Shown piece after piece: positions 11,012 through 25,455 of a DNA stretch of 64,000 nt; positions within the stretch are counted from its first letter, which is position 1; each line of letters begins with the position of its first letter. The notes beneath the pieces are model-generated. The model had not been told where the DNA came from. It did not search any database and worked only from the letters and a program-made list of their open reading frames with translations. The DNA is from Augochlora pura. Taxonomy: Eukaryota > Arthropoda > Insecta > Hymenoptera > Halictidae. The translations under genes were made by a program, and so were the position numbers. The stretch spans positions 16,368,001-16,432,000 of the forward strand of contig NC_135774.1 of the NCBI RefSeq assembly GCF_028453695.1. The letters run 5' to 3'.

Positions 11012-12687
11012 GACGAAATTTCAATTGAATTTGTTTCTGCGGATGTTCTGTCCGCGTGTGCTTGATCTTCTAGGTAAGATCAGCATAAAATGATCATTTA
11101 TATACTATGTTATTTAAAATTATTTAAAATATCTTGAGGTTTCATTTGGGAGAGTTCTCATGATCTGATCTTCAACTCATCGCTCGTATTATCGTATCTC
11201 CATCAATCTTTAGAAAGCATAACAGCTTCTTGTTAATGTTTCATTATTGAATAAACTATTCTGGGTTCCAATTTCGTTAGCTAAAAATGAAATAAATTTC
11301 TAGGGAAAGCTAGTGTCTCGAGTTTTTCAATTTCCAGAATTTTTTAACATTAAAAGTACCAGCGAGATGAAATGACCCCTTTCAAAATTTACTTTAAAAT
11401 GAAGGAGAAACAAATCATACGCAAAAGTGTAATTAATTCATTATATTATATGTAAAAGTAAATATATATGTGTGATTATTTTATTAGAAATTAGAAATTA
11501 TTTTACGAAATATTTCTTTTAATAAATTACGAATTTGTTTCTAAAAATTAATGTTTATTTTATAATGGATCAAATGACTCTTTATGGTACACATAGGTAT
11601 ACGTAAAGTGCTGAAACATTTAGTTTCTTACTCTGAAACATTTAGAAACTTAATCAGAAAATATATCGAACACAAGTAAAGTAAGTAAAGTAGAATACAA
11701 TTAATAATGCAAAATATAAAATAGTACTTTATTGCGCTGTACAATACATTCCTTAAGCATAATTTTTCTGACAATTTCTATGCTACTATATCACAATCAA
11801 TTGTCTGTTTCGGTAAATATTTTTATTAGTTAATATAAAGTTCAAAAATATTTTATATAAACGCCGCAATATTTTCTGTGTACGTGTATCTTTATGTTTA
11901 CGTGCATGTACCATGAGTAGTCAAATGCATCGTTTTGCTGCTCGAAATCATGTTTTAGCTGCGGTGCTCAGGTGTCCCAAGGGGCTATACTGACAATAAG
12001 TTTTGCAAGGGAGGAAATTTTCTTCTAAAGTTTGCAGCGTTGCAGAAATGGAATTAGATTTTGTCGGCAGCATGGACGAGTTTGTCGAGAACCCGCTGGA
12101 AATATTAATCAAGAATTTTGAAGAAAGTTTGCGGTTTGGCGGATGGTATAGGAGAAAACTTTCGGCAAATATCTGCCACCTAGCAAATTAAATTTTCATG
12201 CTAAAATTGGTAGCACTTTTCGATCGGTTTCTATATTATTTCATTATTTGCTTTGCTCTGATATAAATGAATCAGAAAATGTCTACTCGGTTTGTGTTTC
12301 TTGCGGCTTTGCATTTCGCAGGAAGACACGCAATCCGCTAATGCTTAACAAACGATGAATTTCAATTGCCAAGCCGTTGTTACCCAACGACAAATTTCTC
12401 TATGCAAATATATTTTAATATATATTTCCCTATGTAGATATATTTTTTTGTATATTCCAAACTTTGTGCACGACTTTTTGCATCAATGTTACAAATTATA
12501 ATTATAATTCCAATAGGGACGGGTCGATGTTGACAGTCTGTAGCGGCCATGTTGTTTTGAATGCGTCGATTAAATCTGTTGTTTCCAATTCAGTCGGTTA
12601 TGCCAAATCACCATGGCAAGTTACACGATTGAGAAACACACCCAAATGATAAAATTGTATTATCAAAATCAGTGTTCGTTAGTAAAA
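11012..12687. other. Intron, nothing recognised
   Basis: AT-rich DNA with scattered short open frames (for example 12003-12191) that match no family I know and show no start or splice context. Confidence 0.5.
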
Positions 12688-13272
12688 ATGTTGCGCGCGT
12701 TGCGCCCATTTTATGGTAGACGCGGTGGCCCTGCAAAGTCGACCCTCCAACGTTTGGTGGCCAAATTCTAGACGATCGACTCGGTAAATGATCAGCCAAC
12801 ACGCGTACGTCAACGGAAAGCCAGATCGGCCGAGAACATCGCCGCTGTCCGTGAAAGTGTGCAGGAGAATCCGAGGCAGTCAATTCCTCGCCGTGCACAA
12901 GAACTTGGTCTTTCGCAGGCTTCAACTTGGCAAATTTTGCGTCTGGATTTGGGCCTACACCTGTACAAGATCCACCTGACCCAGGAGCTCAAGGTTAATG
13001 ACCACAGACAACGCTGTTTGTTCGCTGACTGGAATTGACCAACAAGATCGTGCGATTTAACCCCTCTAGACTCCTTCTTGTGGGGTTTTCTGAAGTCGCA
13101 AGTCTATACCAGTAAGCCACAATCGGCCAACGCTCTCAAAGTCAACATAGCCCAGGCCATCGCTCAAATTCAGCAAGAGCTATGCGGCAAAGTCATTGAT
13201 AATTGGACCTCTCGGATACGTGCCACCGTGCAAAGCCGCTGGGGACATTTGAACGGTGTCATATTCCATATA
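12688..13272 (+). pseudogene. Tc1/mariner-superfamily transposase pseudogene, core deleted
   Basis: The first segment from ATG 12688 reads MLRALRPFYGRRGGPAKSTL and stops at 12769. The next frame gives VRQRKARSAENIAAVRESVQ, then a helix-turn-helix with IPRRAQELGLSQASTWQIL, then LGLHLYKIHLTQELK, stopping at FADWN. The C-terminal part follows directly with LTPLDSFLWGFLKSQVY and IDNWTSRIRATVQSR. The order matches a widespread arthropod transposase of the IS630/Tc1/mariner superfamily (assignment from memory). The catalytic segment between FADW and LTPLD is missing, so this is a dead, internally deleted copy. No TIRs were found. Confidence 0.8.
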
Positions 13273-13339
13273 TATAATCGACCCGCTCTTACTGGAAAAC
13301 CCTATATAAGATTTCATCTGTTCGAGCGAAAAGCGTAAT

Positions 13340-16300
13340 TGATAAAAAGGATCAATAAGTAATATTTTTGAAAATATATTCTTTAAGAAACTCCACTGTA
13401 CAGTAAATTGTAAGTAAGAAGATATATTTGCCACACTAAGATCAAAGGTTATACCGTTTCCTACAAATAAAATGCAAGGTTCGGAAGAAATGTCGTTTCA
13501 ATATTCTCGAATACTATATTTTTGCGCAAAGTTGAATTGAAACCAACAATCATCACTTCCTGATGATTTGTTGGGATGATAAATGACCGAATAAAGAGAC
13601 CAAAAATAACAGTTATGTTAAAAATTTACTAAGAAAAAACGTCGATAGAAAGTTGAGTTTAAATTACATAAATCGTTAAATTTTAAAGAAAATTTATCAA
13701 ATGCAATGATTCAAAAAGATTGACTTTCATGTGCTATGGTTATATTTGATGATATATTTTATTTTATGAATTATCACAATAAAATTTCGGTTTCGATTAA
13801 CCATTATAGATAACTAGAATGCTAAATCGTTACGGATAATCATTGTAATTGAAGAAAATAAGTTTTGCTTCTGGATAACTATCGCGAACAACAAGAAGTA
13901 TTACATTGATTAAGAATAACCATGATCGATGATCAGAATTTTCTATCGCTTAACGGTAATCGATGTCGACAAATAACACTTTGTCTTCTCACAGTTACTT
14001 GCGTATTGAAGCATATTACAAAATAAGATGAAAAGTAGTTAAATTAAACTAGTAATTAAAATTTTTATGGAATGAAAATATTCCAATATATATATTGAAT
14101 GCTTTTAAATATTTCAAGACCATGATTTCACTTACAAATTCACGCTCTGGTAATAATAAATGACCAACATCAAATTTTGTTCGTCGATAATGATTATTCG
14201 TAACAAATATACATATAGTTGTGAATATCATAATAGCTGTTGCTAACCGATGGTTATTGATACTATTGCGGATCTTCATGCAAAATACAAGTTTTCTACG
14301 TCGATTCTACGAAACAGAATTTAAATAAAAGTGAGTTGTTTATTTTAATAACTTTAATATATTGAAAATACTGTAACAGTATTATTAAATTCTCTATTAT
14401 AGAATTCTATATAATACTAATTAATTCTATATAATATTTATGCTAATAATATTAGTAAATATACTTTTTTGGGGGGAGGGGGGGGGGGCAGGGAAGCGGA
14501 AAAATCTTCAGCAAGATACGCGGGATGGGCCGTGCATTCCCCAGGTTATGTGGAATTCTTACCCACTAAAAAACCGCTCCTCAACTCGCGACTTTGAACC
14601 CCCTCCCGGAACTGTTTATCACATTACTTCGTAAATATACTAATAATAATATTATACTTAATAATATTATAATCCAGCTACTCATTTTTCCAGTAAATGC
14701 ATGAAAATCCACCGCCTAGTTATTACTAACCAAAATCATTTTAAACAATCCTGAACGGTTGTGCTTCATTTTGCTCTCGTTTTGGTTAGAACAGTTATGG
14801 TCTCTGCTCGAATACATAAGCAAATATTTCTGTATCGGCGCCCCATGGTTCGACGCCGAAAAAATTATTATTACTGTCTATTGTTATTGCGTGTACCGTT
14901 AGTCGCCAAGAAAAGAACGATTGTTCGTCTCGCAGCGGTCCTGGATATTTTCACGTTCGTCTCATTCGAACCCCTTTGAATTATTCCGCGAGAAAATTCA
15001 GTAAATCTCATCGATGCCGTACCTTCGGAAGCGTCGAGTCATGAGAAGCTATAACAGTTCGATTCACCGGCGAGTATACACTACATTGGTAATCCTGCTA
15101 TACAGTCCACGCTCATTTCCATTTAAACGGACCCGAGGTCTTCGTTCTAAGACATCCGGGATTCTTTTGGGAGATTCCGCCCCTAACCCACCCTTGTCCC
15201 CCCCCGTTGAACTATACAAATTTTAACTGACCTGCTCCTTTGCGCGGGCGTTGTCGTCGACGTCATTCAGACCGCTATTTCCAGAAGATTGACTCCTCTT
15301 AATATTATTCATTTATGTGGGATACTCCAGATTGACTATAATACACGCCCCCAAATCAAGGCTACAGTTCCTCGTACAGTAATCCATATTTCGAGAATGA
15401 TATCCGAACTGTTATGAAGGTAATTCTCGTCCGCTCCTCTTATCTTTTATATATATACTTTTGATTCTTGATAAATTAGATCACTCGGCACATGCATGTT
15501 CTATACATGCTTTTATATAGGGTCTGCAATTTTCACCCCTTTCGTTTAGTTATATTCGTCAAGTTTTACATATTTCTCTTTCAATCTTGAAAAACTATTA
15601 TTTGATCCAATAATATGTTTACGGATTTTCTGTGATTTTATTTGATTCTAATTATGAACAACATGTGTCGAGTCTACATGATGCTGTTTATCTCTGTAAC
15701 AGCATTATTGTTCTGCACGATTAGCATGTATTTTTATATTTATTGCTTTATTTATTTACCTATTGCTCTACAATATCTTGACGAACTCGTGATGAAGACT
15801 CTGACCAATGAGAGGCGAACTCAGCTAGAACGAGGCAGCTGAATAATTATCGTAAATGAAGAACTATGAAAGATTTTTAGTTTTGATACTCTCGTTTCAG
15901 TTACGTTGAAATATTTTCGAGAAATTCTGGAGCTCGATGTAAATCGTGTTACGCCCAACTCGCATGAATTAGCACTGAGTTCGTGCTTACATTCGGAAGA
16001 CCATTCCAACAGTATGCCGCAGTAAATCTCGGGCAAACTGATGCAAATGTCTCTTCGAATGTCGTCCAAACATAACCGACGAGCACGTCACAATTAGTTC
16101 ACGCGTTGCTCCACATCGTCACACTGTTCAACAACAGTCCATTTACTTCCGCGCGATAAGACATGCAAAACACAGAGATCATCGAATACATGCCAGGACA
16201 AGTGTGTCAATTACTCTGTGTCTATTAAAGTGACGTCCGAAGTTTTCGACGAATCAAATATCTAGTTTCTTTTACCTACATCGTACTTCTTGCTACATTT

Positions 16301-16354
16301 AATTTACGCGTTGATGTGTTTCATATAAGAACGAATTTTGTTATAAGCGAAATA
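13340..16354. other. Intron, nothing recognised except a poly-G tract
   Basis: AT-rich intron. A run of guanines at 14471-14488 (interrupted by one A) could fold as a G-quadruplex. A GC-richer patch around 15000-15260 has short open frames without homology that I recognise. Confidence 0.45.
14471..14488 (+). repeat. Poly-G tract
   Basis: Six G, one A, then eleven G, preceded by six T. It may be a G-quadruplex former and is also a common assembly-error site. Confidence 0.8.
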
Positions 16355-16718
16355 TACAGGGTGTCCCGCCGAAACCGAGTTACCTAAATGTCTGCTCCAA
16401 CAGTGATGTTGCAAAAAACATTTTAGATGGAATTTAACTTATTATAGTGGATATTACGATATTGGAATTTGATCCAAAACATATTTTCTCGAAGTTGTAT
16501 GTAATATAAGAATAATATAATATAATGATAAATGAATATACAAATGTAGAATATACATTCTTTTATTGCACCAATAAATTTATAATCATATACACTAATA
16601 TAAAATTTACAGAAAATATTTGCATTCGGAATTATAAAATGTTCTTACGCAAAGGTAAGACAAATGGAGAACGTTGATGGGTATTTAAATAAAGTAAATA
16701 ACAAAATAACGAAAATTT

Positions 16719-16965
16719 TTATTTATTATCAAAAGGAAGCAAAATGCCCTGTGGAAAAAAGTTTCTTATCATTGAATTATTAATATTTTGGTGCATTACC
16801 GCGTGCTCATATGTCACCTTTGAAACTTTCCACGACAATTTTATCATATTTCGAAGTTTTTTTTCAGTTCCTGCTTTTTCCTTGTGAGTCAATTTCTTAA
16901 ATTTTGGCCAAATATTCTCGATTAGGTTCAAATTGGTACACTTCGCAGGCCACTTCTATACTGAC
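16719..16965 (-). pseudogene. Tc1-like transposase C-terminal fragment
   Basis: The minus-strand frame reads WPAKCTNLNLIENIWPKFKK followed by LTHKEKAGTEKKLRNMIKLS, i.e. a degraded form of the Tc1 block WPaxSPDLNPIENLW with its downstream basic region. The third catalytic acidic residue in IEN is present, but upstream sequence stops immediately. A TACAGGGTGTCCCGCCG repeat end lies about 360 bp away at 16357. Confidence 0.75.
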
Positions 16966-18261
16966 CAGACCATAAAAGAAAAATTGCGTTATTTTCTATT
17001 TATTTTGTATTAGAACATTTTATAATCCTAAACGTGAATATTCTTTGTAAATTTTGTATAAGTGGACCTCGTACAGGCCAAAGCAAGATTATTTCTAACC
17101 CATGCCAAAATCAAGCATAAACGGATTTCGAAGCGTAATCTTTTCTTCGAATGATTCCTATTCGTCCTGCACGGGTTTAAATACATTGAGCATGTATAAC
17201 GATTTGATCTTGAAATGATCTTTGTATCGAACGTGAGAACGAAACGTGGGATTGTCTGTCGGTATTCCAAGATTTAGTTTTCCAAGACAATGTTTGATGA
17301 TGCGCCGTCAAAAGTCATTCAAGCGTGATGGTAAACATGTTATTTACTTGCACAGGTTTGTGCTCATCGCCTTCGCTATCTTGGGATAGCCACAGGCAGT
17401 AATTTCATGTTTCTCTTTCATGTTTGATGTCCAAGATCGTTTCAAGATAAAATCTTTATACATGCAGATTGTAATTTAACCTGGGCTACACGATGGAGTA
17501 AACGAAATAAACACTTTAATGCAAATTAACATCATGACCATGTAAACTTTGGAAAACATGACCTCGGTAAACAGACTACTTTGTGCATCGTATTATACAT
17601 TTGTTGCTAGTCAAATTCCGCCTAAGATGTTTTTGTAACATCACTGTCAGAGAGGTTATTTTGGTAACCTGGATTAGATGGAACACATGCATAAAGCACA
17701 TAATATGTAACCCTTATCACTCCAAGAACTGTACAGAACGCTGGAACGTCGGCTTAAGCTTGGCAGTATTATTACCGGTTGGAGTGATAAGGGTTAACGA
17801 AATGAGGAAAACAATTGATGGATAAATTACTGTTCTTGAAAATATGAATAGTTAATTTCTATGTGTCAGTTACCGAGGATTTCCTAATTACTGTGCGTCA
17901 ATTCCAGCATACTGATCTAATTACTGTGCTTCAATTACTGAGATCAAATCTAAGTAAAAATAATTTTATTACAGAAATGTAAAAAGTGAAATATTCCATA
18001 TTAAATTATGTAGCATTATTTATTGTACATATGTGCTTTAATACTGATGATATTATTAAAAAAGTATAGAATACTAAGGTTAGGTATAACGTGATGTTTG
18101 CATGAGAGTTGCTCGATAATCAAGGCATGCGGCGAAAAAACATGCAAAATTAATCCAGGTACAGTGCATAGTAATAAAAACATGACGCAAGGACTAGCGG
18201 TATATAAGCCTGGTAAAAGTGTTCAAAGTCGAAATGAACTTGGTATGCACGAATCGATAAG
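16966..18261. other. Intron with divergent repeat copy and a short hairpin
   Basis: No gene seen. About 17440-17650 is a divergent partial copy of the repeat at 29335-30270 (shared GCAAATTAACATC, TGCATCGTATT and TAGTCAAATTCC in order). A short perfect inverted repeat occurs at 17708-17796. Confidence 0.45.
17708..17796. repeat. Short hairpin element (about 90 bp)
   Basis: AACCCTTATCACTCCAA is followed about 55 bp later by its exact reverse complement TTGGAGTGATAAGGGTT. The right end is followed by AA (TTAA); the left flank has GTAA. It could be a very small TTAA MITE. Confidence 0.6.
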
Positions 18262-19165
18262 TTCTGCGAAGAAAACTTTTCCCACGAGTATTTCCCTTGG
18301 TATCTCCACTATTGGGGTGGTTACAAGGTTGAATGCGATTTACGATTCTAGCTATATCTCTCGGATTACCTTAAAGTCACCGACAATGATTTTATCGACA
18401 CGACGTTAGCAATATATTATCGGCATTGTTATAATATAATTACGATATACGTTATATCGACACGTTTAAATCGTCGGCGAATGTTTACATCGACCCTCGT
18501 TTTACGAAAAGTAAACACTACTTTATGTAAAGTAGTGTAAGTACATTTTTTTAAAAAATAATATATGATACAATTTGTGATTAATGTGCTGTAAACTTCT
18601 ATTTATAGCTAGTTAATATTTAATATAAAGTAACACAGAAATTAACTTTCTTAAAGTATTAGCAAATAATGTATTTTATATAATTATTTCTAACAAGTAA
18701 AATTATGTTATAATTTATATATGATTCTGTATAATTTATAATAATCGACTAATCAATGTTAAGAAATCTATATTTTGTACGTATAAGTATCAACTTAAAT
18801 TGCTTTACCTTTCTTAGAATCGTCGTGTAATGTATGACAATTAATAAAAATGTTGATTAATAAAATAATAACAAACATATCTTTGTTGTTTCTATTTTCA
18901 CATTTTTTATTGACAAAGTGTCAATAATAACATTCGTCGATAAAATAAGAGTTGATGTAAACGTTTGTCGATGATTTCAGAACGTAGATATGTAAACAAT
19001 GTTATTTATATTTCTCCTAATCCATTCAACAGAAAATCATTTTAAAAAATTGTGAAGCTTCTATCCTCTTAGATACACATTCGAGAATTTTTTCAGATTT
19101 TTCGATTGCAAATCCGGTTTTTAGAGAATCAAGAAATATTTAAATTTTCGATTTTATATTGGCAT
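18262..19165. repeat. Unclassified repeat, copy 1, split by an insertion of about 665 bp
   Basis: 18262-18362 matches the first half, and 19028-19165 the second half, of a contiguous copy at 20005-20235. The intervening DNA contains inverted segments GCGAATGTTTACATCGACC (18478) and GATGTAAACGTTTGTCGA (18953), suggesting a transposon-like insert. Confidence 0.5.
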
Positions 19166-20004
19166 TGTAAAGAGACATCTTTTATATTTTTACAGATCTT
19201 GACTTTTGTTCTAGTCAGTAACATATAATTTTGCCCAAAGTTTCTAAATGTGAGTACGCATTTGAGAAAATTATTTTTCCTCATATTCTATTAAAAACTC
19301 ACACATTCGATACATGTCTCTCATTAAATGTTTCTTTCATTAAGCGAATCAATGCATCTGTTTAAAATTTTAAGTATATATTTTGAATTAATTGCGTGTA
19401 TAAATGGTAACGGACGTTGTTGGTAAGTTAATTTTATCGAAACGCATATATTTTCGCTTTTCCGGCCAGGTTCCGGTCTCTTCTTTTTATACTGTTAAGA
19501 AGTACATATCGAGCGATGCCCCAGGGTTTTATGAGTCGCTTCTGGGAATTTATGTTGCTTTTGTTGAATACCTAGCAGAACGATTTGAAGGTCTTGCTTC
19601 TCAATGAAGACAGAGAGTTAGAGAAAGACCACAAGCTAGTAAATAATACTAATTACAAAGTAATTCTCAATTTTAGCAAACGGAAATTTGATTTTAATCA
19701 TACCTTGGCTAGCTTTCAAGTGAAATAGTGCAATGGAAACAATTTCTACAAAACAAATGTTCTTGCGGATAGTAATTTTTTAAATTTCTGACTCAAGGTT
19801 TGATGTGTTTTTACCATGACACTGTTGATATACTTGAGAAACGGGTTGCAAATAAAGATAACAAAATACTAAAATAATTCTTTTCAAAACAAAAAAATAA
19901 TTATGGTATTCACAAAACACGTCTAAATTACAAAAAATAAGTAATATAATTGAGTAATTCGGTTACTGTTTATTCAGTTATAGTACCAAGCAACAGAATT
20001 GTTT

Positions 20005-20235
20005 TCTCGAGAGAAAACTTTTTCCTCGAAGTGTCAGCTTGATGTCTCTACTGTGGAGTGATCACACGGTTGATCGTTATTTACGCTTACAGCTCTATTT
20101 TGTTCAATAGAAAATTGTGAAAAAAATCATAGAGCTTCTATCCCTTTAGATACACAGTTGAGAATTTTTTCAGATTTTCCGATTGCAAAATCAATTTTTA
20201 GAAAACCACAAAATATTTAAATTACCGATTAATTT
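20005..20235. repeat. Unclassified repeat, copy 2, contiguous
   Basis: Shares with copy 1 GAAAACTTTT, then a CTCTACT..GTGG..GGTTGA block, then CTTCTATCC..TTTAGATACACA and GAGAATTTTTTCAGATTTT. No coding content. Confidence 0.6.
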
Positions 20236-22937
20236 TCTGATGTTCTGTTTACCGATAACCTTAAGAGAATATTTCTAACAAACGTTGGTCAGTATTTATT
20301 TTTCTATATATGCTAATATAAAAGCTTGCGAAAAAGATTTTTGTTTATAAACAGTAAAGAATTTTTTAAATGTTAATAGATACATATTTGTGACCTCATA
20401 ATATCCTAGTTGATGTTAAAACTGTTTCAATGACCTATTATAGTCTGAAGCTTGAAATAATAACAAAGTAATATCAGCCATAAAAAACGAATTCCCAGGC
20501 CACTGTGCTTCGAGCGGATTTTCTTTTCCCTTAATTCCTCAGTGGCAATAATTGATCGCAAAGCAAAATTTTGCGGCTCGATACAAATATCCATGTAATT
20601 AGAAAAAATCGCCCGTAGCTTGCTACCAATTGACTCAATGATATCTAAGATCAGGTGCGGAGCTAATCAGATACGTACATAAAATTAGCGCCGTGTGGGA
20701 ACGGAATGTTACTTCCTTCTTTTGTGACGTGTCTGCTTCGGAAGAGTGGGAACTTTTAACGAATTTCGTGACAACGTCCTCAAACTTTTAGCAATGTCGA
20801 GCCAGAGCAATGAAACTTTCTTGTAATTATAACTGAAACATTGCAGAATATGTATAACAAACATAGGACAGAGAATTTTACTTTGAAAATATCATATTGA
20901 AGCTGTTCTTTCTATCAGAACTTGTTGAATGTTATTTCTTAATATGTACGTAAGGGTAAAAGTACCTATTATGAAACACTGTCCACATTGTGACCCCTTC
21001 TTGAAACAATATAACAAACAATACAATAAAAAATAGATAGAGAATATGAAACTCTACTGAAATGTATTTCTATCACAATATATTCTACTCATAAATTCAC
21101 TCAAGCAAGTATTGTTATGTAACAATCAGATGTAAAAAACATTTCTAAGGAATAACATACTATGAACATACTGTGAGCATCAGTGTTTCCATTGTCCCCA
21201 TTTATGGAACAACGTCAGTGTTTCATATGTCAGATATATTATTAAATGGATCCGGACCACTATTTTGCAAACCGTTGATGATACCGAAAAATGTTTGAAA
21301 TAAAAATGGAATATCTTTTGGAGGTATATAAGTTTATATTAGTAAGAGTTTTCTAGATCGACGCATCTTCTAGCATTTCTAGATCCACGTAAAGAAGCTA
21401 TGAGGTCAACTTCATTTATCTAAATGGAATCGTTTTTGTTACACCAATCGATGCATCTACTTATCTTCTATAAAAAGAATACACAGCGCTTATTGCGAAA
21501 ATTCATTGGTTTAAAAGATATTTTAATTTTAGTGATGCAGAGTGCATTCAAAGTAGGCTATTGAAGTTGCTATTCCATGATGCGACCTTCAGTTTGTGTG
21601 CAGAGATTTACGCGTCTCTAAAAGATCTTTTAACGTATTCCATTATTTCCATAAAAGTTTCCATGGAAATTGTATACATCGTATGATAAATATTAGTATA
21701 ACATAATATAATTTAATATAATGTAATATACGACACGATGCGATGCGATGCGATGCGATACGATACGATACGATATGATACAATATAATACAGTATGATA
21801 TGATATGATATAACATATATAATATAATATAATAATAATAATAATTTAATATATTATATAATAATACATCAGCCGGAGTTATGCAGTTCTGTACGTACAT
21901 TATTTTTCAGGTATCGCCAGCAGAACAAAATATTTTAGTAGCGACAGGTATTAGTTATTGAAACTTATTATATAAAAAATAAAATATTAAATATAGAATA
22001 TAAAAATAAACTTAAAATATATTCTAAACCAATTAACTTCTGCAATAAATGTACTTAGTACTTTTTACGTAAAAAAATAACAAGTTGCACCGATTAGTGC
22101 AACAAAAACTAAGTTACTCCGTTTGAATAAAGGCAATTGACCTTTACATTTCCTTCATGTGCTCCCTAAAACTAACTTTTGTTTGAAACGTTTTTCAGTA
22201 TTACCAACGGTTTTTAAGATATTCCTCTGGATCGATATAAACTGGTGACCATGTGTGTATACATATACATGCGTGTGTTTATATGCGTGATTATATGAGG
22301 TTCCGTCGGAATCTCTGTGCGGTGAAGTGCTTATTAAAAAGAAAATGAAGAGCAACAAATAATAAAACAGAGAAAGGCAGGCTGTAGGAGAGGAACTGCA
22401 GGGATAAAAGATACAAGTTAGCCAATGAGAGTAAAAGATTATAGGAAAAGATGATCGAGATGCAAAAAGGAATTAGAAAGGTATTAGTAGTTCAGGTGTA
22501 CACTGTTCATATTATACACTTTCAAGTATACACATGTATAAGTTTTTTATTAACGAATATAATGAAATTAAACACAATATTAATTGTTTATCTAAAACCT
22601 TTCCGTATAAATTAAGACATAGTAATAAAAAACATATCTTACACTTTGTAAACGGTTCAAATTGATGTTTACAATTTATGATATATGCAAATCTGTTGTT
22701 TGTAGAGGGAGAAATTCCCGTTCCGAAATAGGAACGTGAATAAGTAACACGGGGACATGGTCCAAAAACGATATTCCATAATGATACATGCTCGTAATGC
22801 ATTGCTTTACGCGGAATGTTTTTTATTCGTATTAAATAAATGTTACAAAATTGTAATGAAATTGATAATAATCTTACGTCCCCGTAAATAGCGTTCCATA
22901 ATAGGTACCTTCATCTTACATTTATTTTTCTATGATT
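20236..22937. other. Intron, no gene recognised; contains a microsatellite
   Basis: AT-rich. The only structure I can support is the GATGC/GATAC repeat at 21733-21845. Confidence 0.5.
21733..21845. repeat. Pentanucleotide microsatellite (GATGC/GATAC) grading to AT repeats
   Basis: CGATG units grade into CGATA, then TGATA and finally TAATA/TAA. The stepwise unit drift indicates a long-lived slippage tract. Confidence 0.85.
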
Positions 22938-23187
22938 TTAACCCTTTGCACTCGAATGGTGACTCTGAGGCACCACTAAAATTATTTTATTACGTTCGAA
23001 AATAATTTTTATAACAATAAAGTTTAGATTTGAAACATTGCTGAGTAGTGAAACTGTAGCTACGAGTCCCAAGGATCAATTTCGTACGTATGAAAGTGCA
23101 CTCTTTATTGCATAGAACAAGAATACTGCGAGCCAGGAAAATTATTTCACATTTACAGTTAAAATGGCTTCGAGCGCAAAGGGTTAA
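22938..23187. mobile_element. TTAA MITE
   Basis: 250 bp between TTAA sites. The left end is TTAACCCTTTGCACTCGAA; the right end is TTCGAGCGCAAAGGGTTAA. Related copies are at 25456-25702 (direct) and 35053-35262 (inverted). Non-coding. Confidence 0.85.
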
Positions 23188-25455
23188 TATTATATCTGAT
23201 GGCAACATTTCGATAGATTTTTAAGAACTGCAATTTACTCGAAAGCATGTTTCGTTCATTATTTATTTCGTACAGAAATAATAGCAAAAGACAACAAATC
23301 ATAAAATCATGTGAAATATATGAAATGGCGTCGATCATTATAAATAGTAATTTTTAAAATATCATACCTCTTGAAACATATTGTTGAACAATCGAGGTAT
23401 AAAACTAGTAACAAAAATGTAAATTTAATAATATAATAATAATGAAAATCGCAGAATAGCAGATATCGAAAATAATATTTTTTGCTCCCATTTCTAAAAA
23501 TCTATGAAAAATTAAATTATTCCAAAAATCAAGTATCAGTTTTGTAGAGCCGAAAGAGATCTTTCGAATAGCTTACTCACTTTGCTAATTAATGCACGAG
23601 AACAAAAATTCTACGAATTTATTCGCCAACTCATTATATTTATTTAAATATACGGCGTAGCGGTCAAAATTACCCACTGTTGACCAGTCTGTGTAAACAC
23701 ACTCCGAAGAATCGCCAAGATGTGGCGTGCTGGCACGAGCGACTCGGAAACGTTATTTCAGATTCAATGGGAGTAGAAGGAACATTCCTGAATGACAGTG
23801 ACGGAATATGAAATCACAACGGAGTATTATTAATCTCTTGTTCCGAGGTTGATGCTGCCCGCGGATCGCGTCCACGTTTGGAAATTTTATTAAGAGATTT
23901 ACATGTGTCCAACGACGACACCAACGGGCACAGGCTTGATCAAAGATTGATGAACACGCCGGTCTTTGAATAATTTCGAAAGTAGACAATAGGTCGCGGG
24001 TTGTTCCACGAATACGTAATGAGACTTTATTAACCTTCGAACCACTGCACTAGCCGCGTGCTCGTAATTATTCCAATGACTTATGTGCCAACACAGATGC
24101 GCGGATTTTTCCTCTTGAAGTAGAACGTAGTATGAATCGGGGAGCTGAATTTCGATGCTTGATTTCCGATTGATCGATACCTCTGTTTACTACGCTCGTA
24201 TACGTTCGCCGATTTCAGCGACGCGTTCACTCGGTGTAAAATATATTCGGACACCTTTGAGAACGATATAACGTTCTTTAAAACTAGTTTACTGTACAAT
24301 GACTTAAACGATTTGTTTGCAGGTTTGCTACTACTTGCAGTGACAAGAAAATAAAAGACTATAGTATTTTTAAGTTTCACATCTGATTCAGCCTAGGATA
24401 AGTATGTCAATTACTATGTCTCCCTCCGGTTATTGTGTTCTTCATATAATTTTACTGATGTTTAAATATAATATTAACAAATTAGAGATATCGAATTAGT
24501 TTTTAAATAAAATTTAATCTGTAATTTTCATAGTTGAATTGAAACTTTAACTTCTTAAGCATTTCTTTTCATAATCTCATCGAAACATTCTAGAAATACG
24601 TTGCAAATTAAGACGAAAAAGATACAGAAATGATGTTTAGAAAACAAAAAAATAAACGATTCTATTCATAAAATTTGTTTGAATTATAGAAAATAAATAA
24701 TAGACTTGTTGACTATTGTTTCAAATTTAATGTAATTCAGCAACTGATACAACACGTCCTGTTGCTATTGTTGTGCACTGTAACTGGGTTAATATTACAT
24801 GGCTTTTTCGAGGCAAAAAATCACTTTGCTTTTGATTAAGATGATTCACGCTTGCTTTTATATTAATATACTTTTCACCAGAAAGATATTCATTTGATGT
24901 GGCGAAAATTCGTATGAATGATTAAGTAATCAACTCATGACTGCGTTTCCATGTTGGAATTCATACAATGTGATTTCAAAAATTTCATGCTGGATGAATG
25001 ATTAATGATCGCGAGCTTTATGCGTTTGCAATAACTTTGATCTTTGGAGGATTATTAAATCTGCAGCCATGCTTCCACGCTTTGCAGAAAATTATTTCGC
25101 CATCTTTGTGGTCGTGTGATAACTAGAACTGCTGATTTGACAAATTTATGATTGCTAAGAGAATTACAGACAGTGTGCATTATTTTCAATCTATCGAATC
25201 TGTTGAAAATTAAATTTTAATTTGAAGTGCTTTACACAATTGTTGCAAATTTGTTTACAAATTTTAACTTCAAATTATTCTCTAAGTTTAACTATTTCGT
25301 CACAACTCATTTGTTGTCTTTTCACGCAATAGCTGTTTAATTAATTCAGTGACATTATTTCCCACCAGCTTATCGTGGATATAAAAATGTACATAACCTA
25401 TTTCTACCATTCGGTGTCTTTTGACACCAAAAGGATTTCATAATAGTGTTCAATT
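23188..25455. other. Intron with one Tc1-like end
   Basis: No gene recognised. About 23635-23710 carries the same end as the Tc1-like remnant at 7299-8496 (TTATTTAAATATACGGCGTA). Confidence 0.45.

Noticed and set aside
18098..18409. 103-codon plus-strand ORF
   Set aside because: Its 3' half lies inside a dispersed repeat and the insertion adjoining it; no known domain.
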